Shown: piece by piece, positions 8,849-17,411 of the stretch | Numbering within the stretch: position 1 is the stretch's first letter | Layout: each line of letters opens with the position of its first letter | Source: Cytobacillus firmus DS1 | GTDB taxonomy: Bacteria > Bacillota > Bacilli > Bacillales > Cytobacillaceae | Assembly (NCBI RefSeq): GCF_000565285.1 | Contig: NZ_APVL01000022.1 | Coordinates: forward strand, 1-62,548 | Direction: 5' to 3' | DNA: 62,548 nt | The notes under the pieces: generated by a model | What the model saw: the letters and a program-made list of their open reading frames with translations, nothing else | Database searches by the model: none | Told to the model about the DNA's origin: nothing | Made by a program: the position numbers and the translations under genes

Positions 8849-8878
8849 GAACTATAAAACAGGTGAGGGAATCTGCCG

Positions 8879-9913
8879 ATGCAATTTTTTAAGAATGTTA
8901 CCATGCAGGAAATACTGCTGTTTTTATTGTTTGCAGGAATGATATTGACTGCCAAATGGACAGTTAACTTACTAGTGAAAAAGAGGAGGGGCAAGTCGGT
9001 CCAGAATGACCGGATCATGCAGGGTGTTTCATCACTCGTGAACTGGGCTGCTTTTTATGGAATCATCATTCTATTCCTGTTCTATTTTTCAAGGGAGAAA
9101 TGGCTTTTTTATACCTTGTTCACAGCAGGGGAAGTAGATATGACGCTATATTTAATAATTGTAGCGTTTTTGACAGTCTCGCTCGCAAATCGGATGGTAA
9201 AAGTATTCACCAAATATGTATTAACATCTGTATATGAATTCTATGGAGTTGATCGGGGACTCGGCTATTCATTCAACAGAATGATCTATTATACCGTCAT
9301 GATTGCAGCGCTCGCCATCAGCCTGACAACGGTTGGGCTTGATTTAACAGCGGCTGCTGCCATACTGGGTGTTCTCGGTATTGGGATAGGGTTCGGAATG
9401 CGCAATATTGCCGGTAATTTTATTTCAGGCATTATCATCCTCTTTGAACGGCCAATTGAAATTGGGGAAGTGATTGAGATAAACAACAAAATCGGTAAAA
9501 TAGAAAGCATCCGTCTCAGATCCACTATCGTCCGCACAGCTAAAGAGGGAACCCTGATTGTGCCAAACCAATACTTTATCGAACAGATCATTAAAAACAG
9601 GACAGGCTCAGAAATGCTTGCACAGGTTCTAATCAGCGTTGCGTATGGCACTGATACAGATAAAGTTGAAAAGCTTCTTAGAGAAGCAGTGAACGTGGAA
9701 ATGCCTAAAACAGAAGGGGTTTTAAATGCACCTGCACCAGATATACGTTTTGTGGATTTCCGCAATAAGGCCATGGACTTTTTAATTGAAGTGCCTGTTG
9801 CAAACTTTGAAACCAAACAGAAATTTGAAAGCCGGCTCAGACATGTAATTGCAGAGAATTTTTATAAAAACGGGATCGAACTTGCTTCAGCCCAGCTGCT
9901 GCCTGATGAATGA
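8879..9913 (+). CDS. Mechanosensitive channel, MscS family
   Basis: This 344-aa small-conductance mechanosensitive channel releases solutes on hypo-osmotic shock. It has four or five membrane helices. The pore-lining TM3 region is LGVLGIGIGFGMRNIAGNFISGIIILFERPIEIGEVIEI (about residues 155-193), with the Gly/Ala-rich helix and the hallmark NxxSGxxI. A beta domain follows (VPNQYFIEQIIKNRT), then an alpha/beta cytoplasmic cage. The extra N-terminal helices put it in the YkuT/YhdY-like size class rather than the 286-aa E. coli form. The ATG is preceded by AGGTGAGG at a long spacing. Confidence 0.92.
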   Translation: MQFFKNVTMQEILLFLLFAGMILTAKWTVNLLVKKRRGKSVQNDRIMQGVSSLVNWAAFYGIIILFLFYFSREKWLFYTLFTAGEVDMTLYLIIVAFLTVSLANRMVKVFTKYVLTSVYEFYGVDRGLGYSFNRMIYYTVMIAALAISLTTVGLDLTAAAAILGVLGIGIGFGMRNIAGNFISGIIILFERPIEIGEVIEINNKIGKIESIRLRSTIVRTAKEGTLIVPNQYFIEQIIKNRTGSEMLAQVLISVAYGTDTDKVEKLLREAVNVEMPKTEGVLNAPAPDIRFVDFRNKAMDFLIEVPVANFETKQKFESRLRHVIAENFYKNGIELASAQLLPDE

Positions 9914-9941
9914 AGGGTTCATGCAAAAGGGAGTAATACGA

Positions 9942-9970
9942 AAACACCAGCCGCTCAGGGGCTGGTGTTT
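9942..9970. terminator. Terminator hairpin between mscS and the small membrane protein
   Basis: AAACACCAGCC pairs with GGCTGGTGTTT around a 7-nt loop. It lies between convergent genes. The tails are short on both strands (T3 and T4), so it is probably bidirectional. Confidence 0.75.
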
Positions 9971-9983
9971 CCATAAGTGTAAC

Positions 9984-10169
9984 CTATTTCCCTAACAAAG
10001 CTTTCACGCCAAGATAAAGAATGGCAAGACCAAAGATGATCATAGCCAGACTGCCGACAATGGTGAAAAAGCTGGCAATGCCTGAAGTAATAACTGCAGA
10101 AACAGGTACCATTGTCAAGCCATAGCCTGCAAGCATACATGCAAGATATAATAATGCCAATTGATACAT
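9984..10169 (-). CDS. Small two-helix membrane protein
   Basis: This 61-aa protein is almost wholly hydrophobic, with two predicted membrane helices (residues about 4-28 and 33-56) and a short LGVKALLGK tail. A textbook ribosome site (GGGAGGG, 7 nt before the ATG) supports it as a real gene rather than a chance frame. I do not recognise a family. The orientation and the following hairpin suggest a monocistronic unit. Confidence 0.7.
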   Translation of the reverse strand: MYQLALLYLACMLAGYGLTMVPVSAVITSGIASFFTIVGSLAMIIFGLAILYLGVKALLGK

Positions 10170-10273
10170 TATAGATCCCTCCCTTCCATACTAAAGTATG
10201 AACAGGAAGGATTCTTGCTTGGTCTAATATCCCGAATCTTCCGAATAACACAAAAACAGTTCTTTAGAATTAT

Positions 10274-10708
10274 TTATTGATTCTTATTTGCTTCCTGTAC
10301 AGCTATGATTTTCAGGGCAGTTAATTCTTCCTCCGATAATCTTTCTGTTAAAAGACTGTATAATTCATTCTGCTCTTCAGCAGTCAGTCCGCCTTTTACT
10401 TTTGAGACACTCTGCTGGATTTCATCAATCGTAAAGCTTTCTGAAATCTTTTTCACAGCCTCTTCTTTTGTCTTGATCGGCAATGATGTCTTTTGAAGAT
10501 TTACAGCTTTTAAATCATCCTCACTGCTTCCAAGCAGGACTTCTACATTTGGATCACTGGCAAGCATCTCCAGATCATCCTCAGTGATGCTGCCGGCAAC
10601 TTCTGTCATTACTTTATTTGATATGAAATTCATTGAAGCAAAATAGATGAGAAAACCCAATAGAATGAAAGACCCTCCAGTGATTGTCCAAAAAATAATT
10701 TTTTTCAA
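10274..10708 (-). CDS. Membrane-anchored hypothetical protein
   Basis: This 144-aa protein has one N-terminal membrane helix (IIFWTITGGSFILLGFLIYFA) and an acidic, helical outside or inside domain (ITEDDLEMLASDPNVEVLLG, LTAEEQNELYSLLTERLSEEEL). TTG 10708 is the only standard start in the frame. The frame stays open further upstream with a Lys-rich, Cys-containing stretch but offers no ATG, GTG or TTG. No good ribosome site is seen in front of the TTG. The C-terminal part resembles small helical regulators of membrane processes in Bacillus, but I cannot assign it. Confidence 0.6.
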   Translation of the reverse strand: MKKIIFWTITGGSFILLGFLIYFASMNFISNKVMTEVAGSITEDDLEMLASDPNVEVLLGSSEDDLKAVNLQKTSLPIKTKEEAVKKISESFTIDEIQQSVSKVKGGLTAEEQNELYSLLTERLSEEELTALKIIAVQEANKNQ

Positions 10709-10867
10709 CTTTTTGTACTGCTCAAGAAACGAACAGTTCCGTTCACACTCCTCCCATTTTTTCTTCTTATTAAATTGTAAATGGTCATTTCCTGCTTTTG
10801 CAATTCTTTCTTACCTACAGAACATATGTGCTATAATTGGGGCATAGTAAATTAAGGGGCCGTTTCA

Positions 10868-13159
10868 ATGAATAATAAGGTAAAAATATCAGTAAGATCT
10901 CTGGTTAAATATGTATATAAGAGCGGCAGCATTGAAACAGGCTTCCGTTCTGCAGTGCCGCTTTCAGAAGGAACAAGAATTCATCAGAGTATTCAAAAAC
11001 TGTATGGAGAAGAAGATCAAAAAGAAGTGTATCTGCATGCAGAATTAAACTTCAATCACCTCGAATTTCAGCTAGAAGGAAGATGTGACGGAATTATCAT
11101 CAAAAATGGCGAACGGATTATTGATGAGATTAAGTCTGTATCTCTCCCTCTTTCGGACATTGATAAATTTACATATCCTGTCCATTGGGCTCAGGCTAAA
11201 TGCTATGCTTTTATGTACGCAAAAGACCATAATATTCCAGATGTGACAGTTCAAATAACATATGTACATGCTAAAACAGATGAAGTGAAAAGATTTCAGC
11301 AAAGCTATTCTTTTTTTGAACTGGAAGAATTCATAGTGCATCTTCTCGAATCCTATTCTCCCTACGCAGAATTAAGGCTTCGGCATCAAAAGGATTTAAT
11401 TAAAGGTCTTCAGGAACTGACTTTTCCTTTTTCAGCTTATCGAAAGGGCCAGAGGAAATTTGCAGGAGCAGTATACAAAAGCATTGCCGAAGGGAAAAAC
11501 TTATTTGCCAGCGCACCTACAGGCATCGGCAAGACCATTTCAACCCTTTTTCCAGCATTAAAAGCCATTGGGGAAGGACATATTCAGAGGATTATCTATG
11601 CCACGGCTAAAACCATTACCCGTCAGGCTGCAGAAGGGGCCATTAGCCTGATGAGGGATAATGGATTGAATCTTAAATCGGTCACCATCACCGCCAAGGA
11701 CAAAATTTGCTTTAAGGAAGATACCAATTGCCACAAAGACAGCTGTGAGTTTGCCAATGGATATTACGACCGGATCAACCATGCTATACTTGACCTCCTG
11801 AAGAATGAGAACATGATAACCAGAACGACAATTGAAAAATATGCAATGAAGCATAAAGTCTGCCCTTTTGAATTTTCATTGGATGCTGCATATGCCGCTG
11901 ACGCCATTATCGGTGATTATAACTATATTTTCGATCCGAGGGTCTCGCTTAAGCGACTGCTTGAAGAGGAGAAAAAGAAAACGGCGCTTCTGATCGATGA
12001 AGCGCATAACCTTGTGGACCGCGGTAGGGAAATGTATTCAAGCTCGCTTGAGAAATCAGCCTTTTTTCAATTGAGCAGAAGCTTTAAGGGGAAGGATGAA
12101 AGGATTCAAAAAAGTGCAAAACAGATTAATAGAATTTTTATTAAATTAAAAAAGAAATGTGGTGAAAATCAGGAAATCGCAGAAAATGATTCTCCTGAAG
12201 AACTTTTTGAAGTTCTTGAGGAATTTGTTCAATATGCCGAAGACTATCTGGGGCAAAACAGAGACAATGCGGATGAAGAAATGCTGGAGGTATTCTTTGC
12301 TGCCCAGAACTTTATCAGAATAGGAAAACTGTATGATGAAAGGTTTGTAACGTATATTCAAAAGCAGAGGAATGACCTGATCATCAAGTTATTCTGCCTG
12401 GATCCATCGTATCTTCTACAAAAGGCCAGAAAAGGATTTAAAGCGGCTATCTTTTTTTCAGCTACCTTAATACCTTTAAATTATTATTTGGACATGCTTG
12501 GCTTTCAAGAGGGAGATTTTATTTTATCCGTTCCTTCCCCCTTCTCAAAAGATCAGGCTAAAGTTTACATACAGCCGCTTTCCACAAGATATCACGACCG
12601 GGAAGGTTCTATCGGACCTATCGTCAGTACAATTAAGAGCATGTTAAAGGAACAGAAGGGGAATTACTTGATCTTTTTTCCATCTTATCAATATATGGAG
12701 AATATCTATCGGCGGTTACTCGATGAGGAACTGCCGGTACATACAATCATTCAAAAGACTGGAATGGATGAAGGGGAAAGGGAGGAGTTTCTGGGTGCAT
12801 TTCAGCCAAATCCTTCCGAAACTTTGTTGGGGTTCGCCGTCATGGGCGGCATTTTTTCAGAGGGAATTGATTTGCATGGAGATAGGCTGAACGGTGTATT
12901 CGTGGTGGGTGTAGGGCTTCCTAAGCTGGGATTTGAACGCAACATTATGAAAGCATATTTTCATCAGCAAGGAAAAAACGGCTATGATTATGCCTATACT
13001 TATCCTGGAATGAACAAGGTTCTGCAGGCAGGGGGCAGATTGATCCGTTCTGAAGACGATACAGGAATGATTGTTTTAATGGATGACAGGTATGTGCAGG
13101 CAAAATATCAGGCCATGCTGCCTGAGGAATGGAAGGATTTTAAAGTATTAAGAGGTTAA
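10868..13159 (+). CDS. DinG/XPD-like iron-sulfur DNA helicase with N-terminal PD-(D/E)XK nuclease domain
   Basis: 763 aa. Residues about 60-95 carry a RecB/Cas4-like nuclease signature, EGRCDGIII then IIDEIKSV (D-x(n)-E-x-K). After that comes a superfamily 2 helicase: Walker A SAPTGIGKT near residue 218, cysteines spaced like the XPD/DinG 4Fe-4S site (KICF, NCHKDSC, KVCPF, about residues 277-336), DEAH near 378, and a C-terminal helicase half ending QAGGRLIRSEDDTG. The likely role is 5'-3' unwinding coupled to nuclease trimming in repair. It starts at ATG 10868; a TATAAT box lies at about 10832. A terminator hairpin follows 2 bp after the stop. Confidence 0.88.
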   Translation: MNNKVKISVRSLVKYVYKSGSIETGFRSAVPLSEGTRIHQSIQKLYGEEDQKEVYLHAELNFNHLEFQLEGRCDGIIIKNGERIIDEIKSVSLPLSDIDKFTYPVHWAQAKCYAFMYAKDHNIPDVTVQITYVHAKTDEVKRFQQSYSFFELEEFIVHLLESYSPYAELRLRHQKDLIKGLQELTFPFSAYRKGQRKFAGAVYKSIAEGKNLFASAPTGIGKTISTLFPALKAIGEGHIQRIIYATAKTITRQAAEGAISLMRDNGLNLKSVTITAKDKICFKEDTNCHKDSCEFANGYYDRINHAILDLLKNENMITRTTIEKYAMKHKVCPFEFSLDAAYAADAIIGDYNYIFDPRVSLKRLLEEEKKKTALLIDEAHNLVDRGREMYSSSLEKSAFFQLSRSFKGKDERIQKSAKQINRIFIKLKKKCGENQEIAENDSPEELFEVLEEFVQYAEDYLGQNRDNADEEMLEVFFAAQNFIRIGKLYDERFVTYIQKQRNDLIIKLFCLDPSYLLQKARKGFKAAIFFSATLIPLNYYLDMLGFQEGDFILSVPSPFSKDQAKVYIQPLSTRYHDREGSIGPIVSTIKSMLKEQKGNYLIFFPSYQYMENIYRRLLDEELPVHTIIQKTGMDEGEREEFLGAFQPNPSETLLGFAVMGGIFSEGIDLHGDRLNGVFVVGVGLPKLGFERNIMKAYFHQQGKNGYDYAYTYPGMNKVLQAGGRLIRSEDDTGMIVLMDDRYVQAKYQAMLPEEWKDFKVLRG

Positions 13160-13161
13160 AA

Positions 13162-13186
13162 ACATCCTGCTCAAAGAGCAGGATGT
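13162..13186. terminator. Terminator hairpin between the helicase and the YczE-like gene
   Basis: ACATCCTGCTC-AAA-GAGCAGGATGT. The minus strand has a run of T after it, so it mainly serves the minus-strand YczE-like gene. It may also stop the helicase transcript. Confidence 0.8.
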
Positions 13187-13190
13187 AAGC

Positions 13191-13838
13191 TTATTGTTTA
13201 GTAATGACAGGACCTTTTGGTGCCTGGATTTTTCCGAGCGCTCTTTCGAAAACCGGATAAAAGATTTGTACGACAAGTCCAAGTGTTAATGTTACCACGA
13301 TTGTGCCTACTCCGATTGCACCTCTGAATAAAAACGCAAGCAGCAAAGCAAAGCTTTCGCTGATGATCCTTGAATTCCGTAAGTTTAATCCGAATCTTGT
13401 GTGTATGGCTACCATTAATGTATCCATCGGGCTTGCGGGAAATTTGGCCTGAAGATAGATGGCAACGCCCATTCCCATCGAAAGGATTCCAAGGAACAAT
13501 GTGATTGATTGCCCTGCCAATGTCTGCGGCGATAGGTCACTAAAAATGATGAGAAGCCAAAAGTCAATCAATGCACCAATAATCAAAATGGAAATGGCTG
13601 CAAGGACTTCAGGCTTTTTTTTCATTAGAAAGGCATTTATAAAAATGAGTACGATTCCATTTATAAAAACAAAGGTGCCAACTGTTAAGTTAAACAATTG
13701 CGATTCACCAACAGCCAGGGCATCCCATGCAGATGCTCCGAGGTTTGACCTGATAATCAGCGCTACACCCATTGTCAGGATCAGCATCCCAATAATAAAA
13801 AATAATAGACGTTCTTTCATGAAGACTCTCCAATCCAA
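13191..13838 (-). CDS. YczE/YyaS/YitT family membrane protein
   Basis: 215 aa with about six membrane helices. The family marks are GVALIIRSNLGASAWDAL near the N-terminus and QAKFPASPMDTLMVAIHTRFGLNLRNSRIISES in the middle, two pseudo-repeated halves. The family is an integral membrane group of unknown transport function; YczE affects surfactin synthesis in B. subtilis. It starts at about ATG 13838, which the longest frame also uses, with GGAGAGTC-like bases before the downstream ATG in MKERLLFF. It is monocistronic, and its terminator is shared with the helicase. Confidence 0.85.
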   Translation of the reverse strand: MDWRVFMKERLLFFIIGMLILTMGVALIIRSNLGASAWDALAVGESQLFNLTVGTFVFINGIVLIFINAFLMKKKPEVLAAISILIIGALIDFWLLIIFSDLSPQTLAGQSITLFLGILSMGMGVAIYLQAKFPASPMDTLMVAIHTRFGLNLRNSRIISESFALLLAFLFRGAIGVGTIVVTLTLGLVVQIFYPVFERALGKIQAPKGPVITKQ

Positions 13839-14149
13839 CGATGTTTAATTTTAGCTTGGCCCTTTTTAAAATCAATACTCCTTCAGCAATGAAATTATGA
13901 AGGGAAAATTCATTTTACCATATAAAATATATTGGGTAACAGCACATATTATTAAAAATTGTTGGTTTTTGCAGGAAAAAGGCGAAAGATATAAAGGTTA
14001 TATCCATTTTCATCGATTTAAAAATGTGCTATATTATTTTACATTCGTTCACCATTTATTAATGTGTATTTACAAAAATTTTACATAATAAAAACTTAGC
14101 CGCTGCTAAGTTTTTCGCATGTGTACAATTTAAGAGGTGAAACCAACAA
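13839..14149. other. Intergenic leader of the LTA synthase gene
   Basis: 311 bp without a supported gene, strongly AT-rich in the middle. A 63-codon frame at 13897-14088 has no ribosome site. The only clear structure is the hairpin at 14090-14115, which is listed separately. The ribosome site AAGAGGTGAAA precedes the LTA synthase ATG. Confidence 0.6.
14090..14115 (+). terminator. Terminator-like hairpin in the LTA synthase upstream region
   Basis: AAAAACTTAGC-CGCT-GCTAAGTTTTT is a perfect stem followed by CGC. It ends 34 bp before the LTA synthase ATG. It could end a short upstream transcript or act as a leader attenuator, because no other gene end is nearby on the plus strand. Confidence 0.6.
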
Positions 14150-16117
14150 ATGAGAAAGTTATTTAAATCGCCAACCCAATTGGCGAAAAGCAGCCTTGCT
14201 GTATTCTTTCTGACTGTTATCCTTTTTTGGCTAAAAACGTATGTAGCCTATCGCATTGAGTTTAACTTAGGGATCAATAATGACATTCAGAGATTTTTGC
14301 TGTTTTTGAATCCGTTAAGTTCTACACTGGTATTTCTGGGATTCGCTTTGTTTTTCAAAGGGAAATGGCAATCCGGCATGCTTATTGGCTTGAATTTATT
14401 CTTATCCTTTCTGCTTTATGCGAATGTCGTTTATTATCGATTCTTCAACGACTTTATAACAGTCCCCGTATTAATGCAGGCAAAAGTAAATGGGGGACAG
14501 CTGGGAGATAGTGCTCTGTCGTTAATGTCTCCTTGGGATATTTTTTATTTTACAGATACTCTGCTGCTTCTTTTTTTGGCATTCAGGAAATGGTACAATC
14601 CTGGAAAGAAATTTAGCCGAAAACCTGCCTTGGCAGTTATGACTGCAGGGATCATAATATTCTTTATTAATCTTGAAATCGCCGAGAATGACCGCCCTGA
14701 ACTACTTACACGTTCCTTCGACCGCAATTATTTGGTGAAATATCTTGGAGCATACAATTTCACGATTTATGATATTGTGCAAAATGCGAAGTCTGCGAGC
14801 CAGCGGGCTCTTGCGGACACGAACGATGTGACTGAAGTGGAGAACTATGTTAAAGCAAAATATGCACCCCCGAACCCTGAATACTTTGGAAAAGCCAAGG
14901 GCATGAATGTTATTTATGTATCCATGGAATCACTGCAGACTTTTATTATAGACTACAAGCTGAATGGAAAAGAAGTTACCCCATTCCTGAACTCACTTGC
15001 ACATAGCGGCAAGACATTTTACTTTGATAATATAGTCAATCAAACCGGACAGGGAAAGACATCCGATGCCGAGTTCATCATGGATACATCGCTATATCCC
15101 ATGTCACAGGGAGCCGTTTATGTAACAAAAGCTCAAAATACATTCCATGGCACACCAGCTATTTTAAAGTCACATGGTTATACTTCAGCAACTTTCCATG
15201 GAAACTACAAGACCTTCTGGAACCGTAACGAAATGTATAAAACCATGGGCTATGATAAGTTTTTTGATGCAGAATATTACGATATGAGCGATGAAAACAC
15301 GAAAAACTATGGTTTGAAGGATAAGCCGTTTTTCAAAGAATCCATGCCGATGCTGACCAGTCTTCCACAGCCATTTTATACAAAATTCATTACTCTTTCT
15401 AACCACTTCCCTTTTAAGATGGATGAGTGGGATACTGATTTTCCTGCTGGAGAAACAGATAATGCTGTGGTTAATCACTACTTCCAGTCGGCGAATTATA
15501 TGGACCAGGCACTCGAGCAGTTCTTTAACGATTTAAAGAATTCCGGACTGTATGATCATACAGTAGTTGTCCTTTATGGAGATCATTACGGAATTTCCGA
15601 AAACCACAATGAGGCAATGGCAGAGGTGATTGGAAAAGAAATTACTCCGTTCGAATATGCCAAGCTTCAAAGAGTGCCAGTATTCATACATGTACCTGGA
15701 GTAGATGGCGGCATTGTCCATAATGTCGGCGGACAGGTAGATGTGCGGCCGACTTTACTTCACCTGCTGGGCATTGATACGAAAAATCACCTTGAAATGG
15801 GATCAGATCTGTTATCGGCAAAACACCGTGAAGTTGTACCATTCCGAAATGGCAACTATATTTCACCAGAATATACCCAAATTGAAGAAACCTGCTATTA
15901 TACGGAAACCGGCGAAATAGCTGAAGCTAATGCATGTAAGTCATTATCCGATCAGGCGAAAAAAGAGCTGGAAATGTCAGATAACATAGTTTACAAAGAC
16001 CTGCTGCGCTTTTATAAGCCGGAAGGATTTGTTCCAGTCAACCGGAATGATTACTCATATGTAAAGAAAGAGCTGCCATTTAAAGAGGAAAGAAATGGGC
16101 CGGGTATACAAAAGTAA
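14150..16117 (+). CDS. Lipoteichoic acid synthase family protein (LtaS-type)
   Basis: 655 aa. Five N-terminal membrane helices (residues about 12-175) are followed by an extracellular sulfatase-fold domain. That domain transfers glycerol phosphate from phosphatidylglycerol to the growing lipoteichoic acid chain. The catalytic threonine is about T304 in QTGQGKTSDAEF. Metal-site motifs include VSMES early and YGDHYGISENHN later. A signal-peptidase-like site ALA-D lies at about residue 219, where LtaS of S. aureus is cleaved. Bacillus genomes carry several paralogues (LtaS/YflE, YfnI, YqgS, YvgJ), and I cannot tell which this is. It is a single-gene unit with a strong terminator. Confidence 0.93.
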   Translation: MRKLFKSPTQLAKSSLAVFFLTVILFWLKTYVAYRIEFNLGINNDIQRFLLFLNPLSSTLVFLGFALFFKGKWQSGMLIGLNLFLSFLLYANVVYYRFFNDFITVPVLMQAKVNGGQLGDSALSLMSPWDIFYFTDTLLLLFLAFRKWYNPGKKFSRKPALAVMTAGIIIFFINLEIAENDRPELLTRSFDRNYLVKYLGAYNFTIYDIVQNAKSASQRALADTNDVTEVENYVKAKYAPPNPEYFGKAKGMNVIYVSMESLQTFIIDYKLNGKEVTPFLNSLAHSGKTFYFDNIVNQTGQGKTSDAEFIMDTSLYPMSQGAVYVTKAQNTFHGTPAILKSHGYTSATFHGNYKTFWNRNEMYKTMGYDKFFDAEYYDMSDENTKNYGLKDKPFFKESMPMLTSLPQPFYTKFITLSNHFPFKMDEWDTDFPAGETDNAVVNHYFQSANYMDQALEQFFNDLKNSGLYDHTVVVLYGDHYGISENHNEAMAEVIGKEITPFEYAKLQRVPVFIHVPGVDGGIVHNVGGQVDVRPTLLHLLGIDTKNHLEMGSDLLSAKHREVVPFRNGNYISPEYTQIEETCYYTETGEIAEANACKSLSDQAKKELEMSDNIVYKDLLRFYKPEGFVPVNRNDYSYVKKELPFKEERNGPGIQK

Positions 16118-16126
16118 GATACAGGA

Positions 16127-16154
16127 GCGGAGAGATAACTCTCTGCTTTTTTTT
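16127..16154 (+). terminator. Intrinsic terminator of the LTA synthase gene
   Basis: GCGGAGAG-ATAA-CTCTCTGC (one G-T pair) is followed by eight T. Confidence 0.88.
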
Positions 16155-16180
16155 CCTTAAATATATGCAGAAAGTATGGA

Positions 16181-16205
16181 GTTTACTTAGATAATGCAAG
16201 GGTAG
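16181..16205 (+). promoter_or_regulatory. Candidate SigB-type promoter of the copper-storage gene
   Basis: GTTTAC, a 13-nt spacer, then GGGTAG matches 5 of 6 bases at each half of the general stress consensus GTTTAA-N12-15-GGGTAT. It ends 37 bp before the ATG of the four-helix copper protein. This is inference only. Confidence 0.4.
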
Positions 16206-16242
16206 AATATCTTTGAAAAGATATAAAGAAAGGGTGATAAGG

Positions 16243-16572
16243 ATGTACAGTCAAACTTTTGAAGAATGCATCCAGGCTTGTTTCGAGTGCATGAAGGCCT
16301 GTAATGTATGCTATGACGCATGTTTGGGAGAAGAGGATGTTAAAATGATGGCGGATTGTATTCGTCTCGACAGGGAGTGTGCTGATATCTGTGCCTTTGC
16401 AGCTAAGGCAATGCAGTCTGACAGCCCATTTGCGAAGCAAATTTGCACTCTATGTGCAGACATATGTGAAGCGTGCGGAAACGAGTGCAAAAAACACGAC
16501 CACGATCATTGCCGGCGCTGCGCTGAAGCATGCTTTAAGTGTGCTGAAGAATGCCGTAAAATGGCTGCATAA
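16243..16572 (+). CDS. Four-helix-bundle copper storage protein, Csp3/YhjQ type
   Basis: About 109 aa from ATG 16243, which has AAAGGGTGAT at good spacing. A TTG at 16213 is in frame but lacks a ribosome site. The protein has many cysteines in helix-facing spacing: CIQACFECMKACNVCYDAC, RECADICAF, CTLCADICEACGNEC, then HCRRCAEACFKCAEEC. This is the signature of Csp proteins, which pack Cu(I) ions inside a four-helix bundle. With no signal peptide it is the cytosolic Csp3 form. It likely buffers copper in the cytoplasm. The next gene encodes a YdhK-type lipoprotein, also linked to metal or stress handling. Confidence 0.9.
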   Translation: MYSQTFEECIQACFECMKACNVCYDACLGEEDVKMMADCIRLDRECADICAFAAKAMQSDSPFAKQICTLCADICEACGNECKKHDHDHCRRCAEACFKCAEECRKMAA

Positions 16573-16582
16573 ATTAGCAGAC

Positions 16583-16612
16583 AAAACAGACATCCATCAG
16601 GGTGTCTGTTTT
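16583..16612 (+). terminator. Intrinsic terminator of the copper-storage gene
   Basis: AAAACAGACA pairs with TGTCTGTTTT around a 10-nt loop. Confidence 0.8.
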
Positions 16613-16764
16613 CAATCCAGTTTATTTGCAATATTTAGATATGAAGATTGTACATATTTTCCATCTGACAAAGCAGTATTAATTTAGAATTTTGCATCCC
16701 TGTTTCATAATTTCTGCACAATTTATTGCCATACTAACTACATGAAGAAAAGGAGGAATTGAAT

Positions 16765-17364
16765 ATGCTATCTAGAAAAAAATTCGCCATTTGGTTTGTT
16801 TCTCTTGCTGCAGCGTTAACTTTAACTGCATGCGGCGGAAATGACGGGGATACTGGAGAGGAAAGTGCCAGCAAGGAAGAGAGCACAGCGAATAATGAAA
16901 GCAGCGGCCATTCAGGAGACCATTCAGGCATGGATCATTCCGGCTCAGGAGAAGTTCCTGAAGGAATAAAGGAAGCTGAAAACCCTAAATATGAAGTCGG
17001 AAGCAAAGCCTTTATAACAGAAGGACATATGGAGGGAATGGAGGGAGCAGAAGCAACCATTTCAGGTGCATATAATACAACCGTATATACGGTCTCTTAT
17101 ACACCAACCACTGGCGGAAAAAAAGTTGAAAATCATAAATGGATAGTTCATGAGGAGATTGCTGATGCAGGGGAAGAACCATTTAAAGAAGGCGACGAGG
17201 TAATATTAAACGCAAACCACATGAAGGGGATGGAAGGAGCAACAGCCGAAATCGATTCTGTGCAGGAAACAACTGTCTATATGGTTGACTTTACTACAGC
17301 TGAAGGGCAGGAAGTAAAAAATCACATGTGGGTGACAGAAAACGAGCTTTCTCCTGCTGAATAA
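16765..17364 (+). CDS. YdhK-type lipoprotein with two DUF1541 repeats
   Basis: About 199 aa. ATG 16765 is spaced 8 nt after AGGAGG. The TTG at 16759 is too close and was not used. A lipoprotein signal ends in the lipobox LTACGG. A His/Ser/Gly/Asp-rich linker (GHSGDHSGMDHSG) follows, then two DUF1541 repeats. Each repeat carries a GHMEGMEGA / NHMKGMEGA motif, a TVYTVSYT / TVYMVDFT strand and a final NHKWIV / NHMWVT. The Met/His-rich motifs hint at copper or other soft-metal binding. In B. subtilis ydhK is a general-stress gene. It sits beside the copper-storage gene but behind a terminator. Confidence 0.85.
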   Translation: MLSRKKFAIWFVSLAAALTLTACGGNDGDTGEESASKEESTANNESSGHSGDHSGMDHSGSGEVPEGIKEAENPKYEVGSKAFITEGHMEGMEGAEATISGAYNTTVYTVSYTPTTGGKKVENHKWIVHEEIADAGEEPFKEGDEVILNANHMKGMEGATAEIDSVQETTVYMVDFTTAEGQEVKNHMWVTENELSPAE

Positions 17365-17370
17365 TATAGA

Positions 17371-17411
17371 AAGTTAAAGAGCTCATCTGCCAAAGATAAG
17401 CTCTTTAACTT
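17371..17411. terminator. Bidirectional terminator
   Basis: AAGTTAAAGAGCT and AGCTCTTTAACTT form a 13-bp stem around a 15-nt loop. It lies between the YdhK gene and the converging VTT-domain gene, overlapping the last codons of the latter. Confidence 0.85.

Noticed and set aside
9289..9816. 175-codon minus-strand frame inside mscS
   Set aside because: It is antisense to a clear MscS gene and rich in Ile, Ser and Thr as expected for a shadow frame.
9955..10251. 98-codon alternative frame over the small membrane protein gene
   Set aside because: The 61-aa frame has a textbook GGGAGGG site and a clean two-helix pattern. The longer frame is its shadow.
13897..14088. 63-codon plus-strand frame before LTA synthase
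   Set aside because: No ribosome site before its ATG, unusual composition (Tyr, His, Phe and Ile rich from AT-rich DNA), and it runs toward the hairpin without gene-like features.
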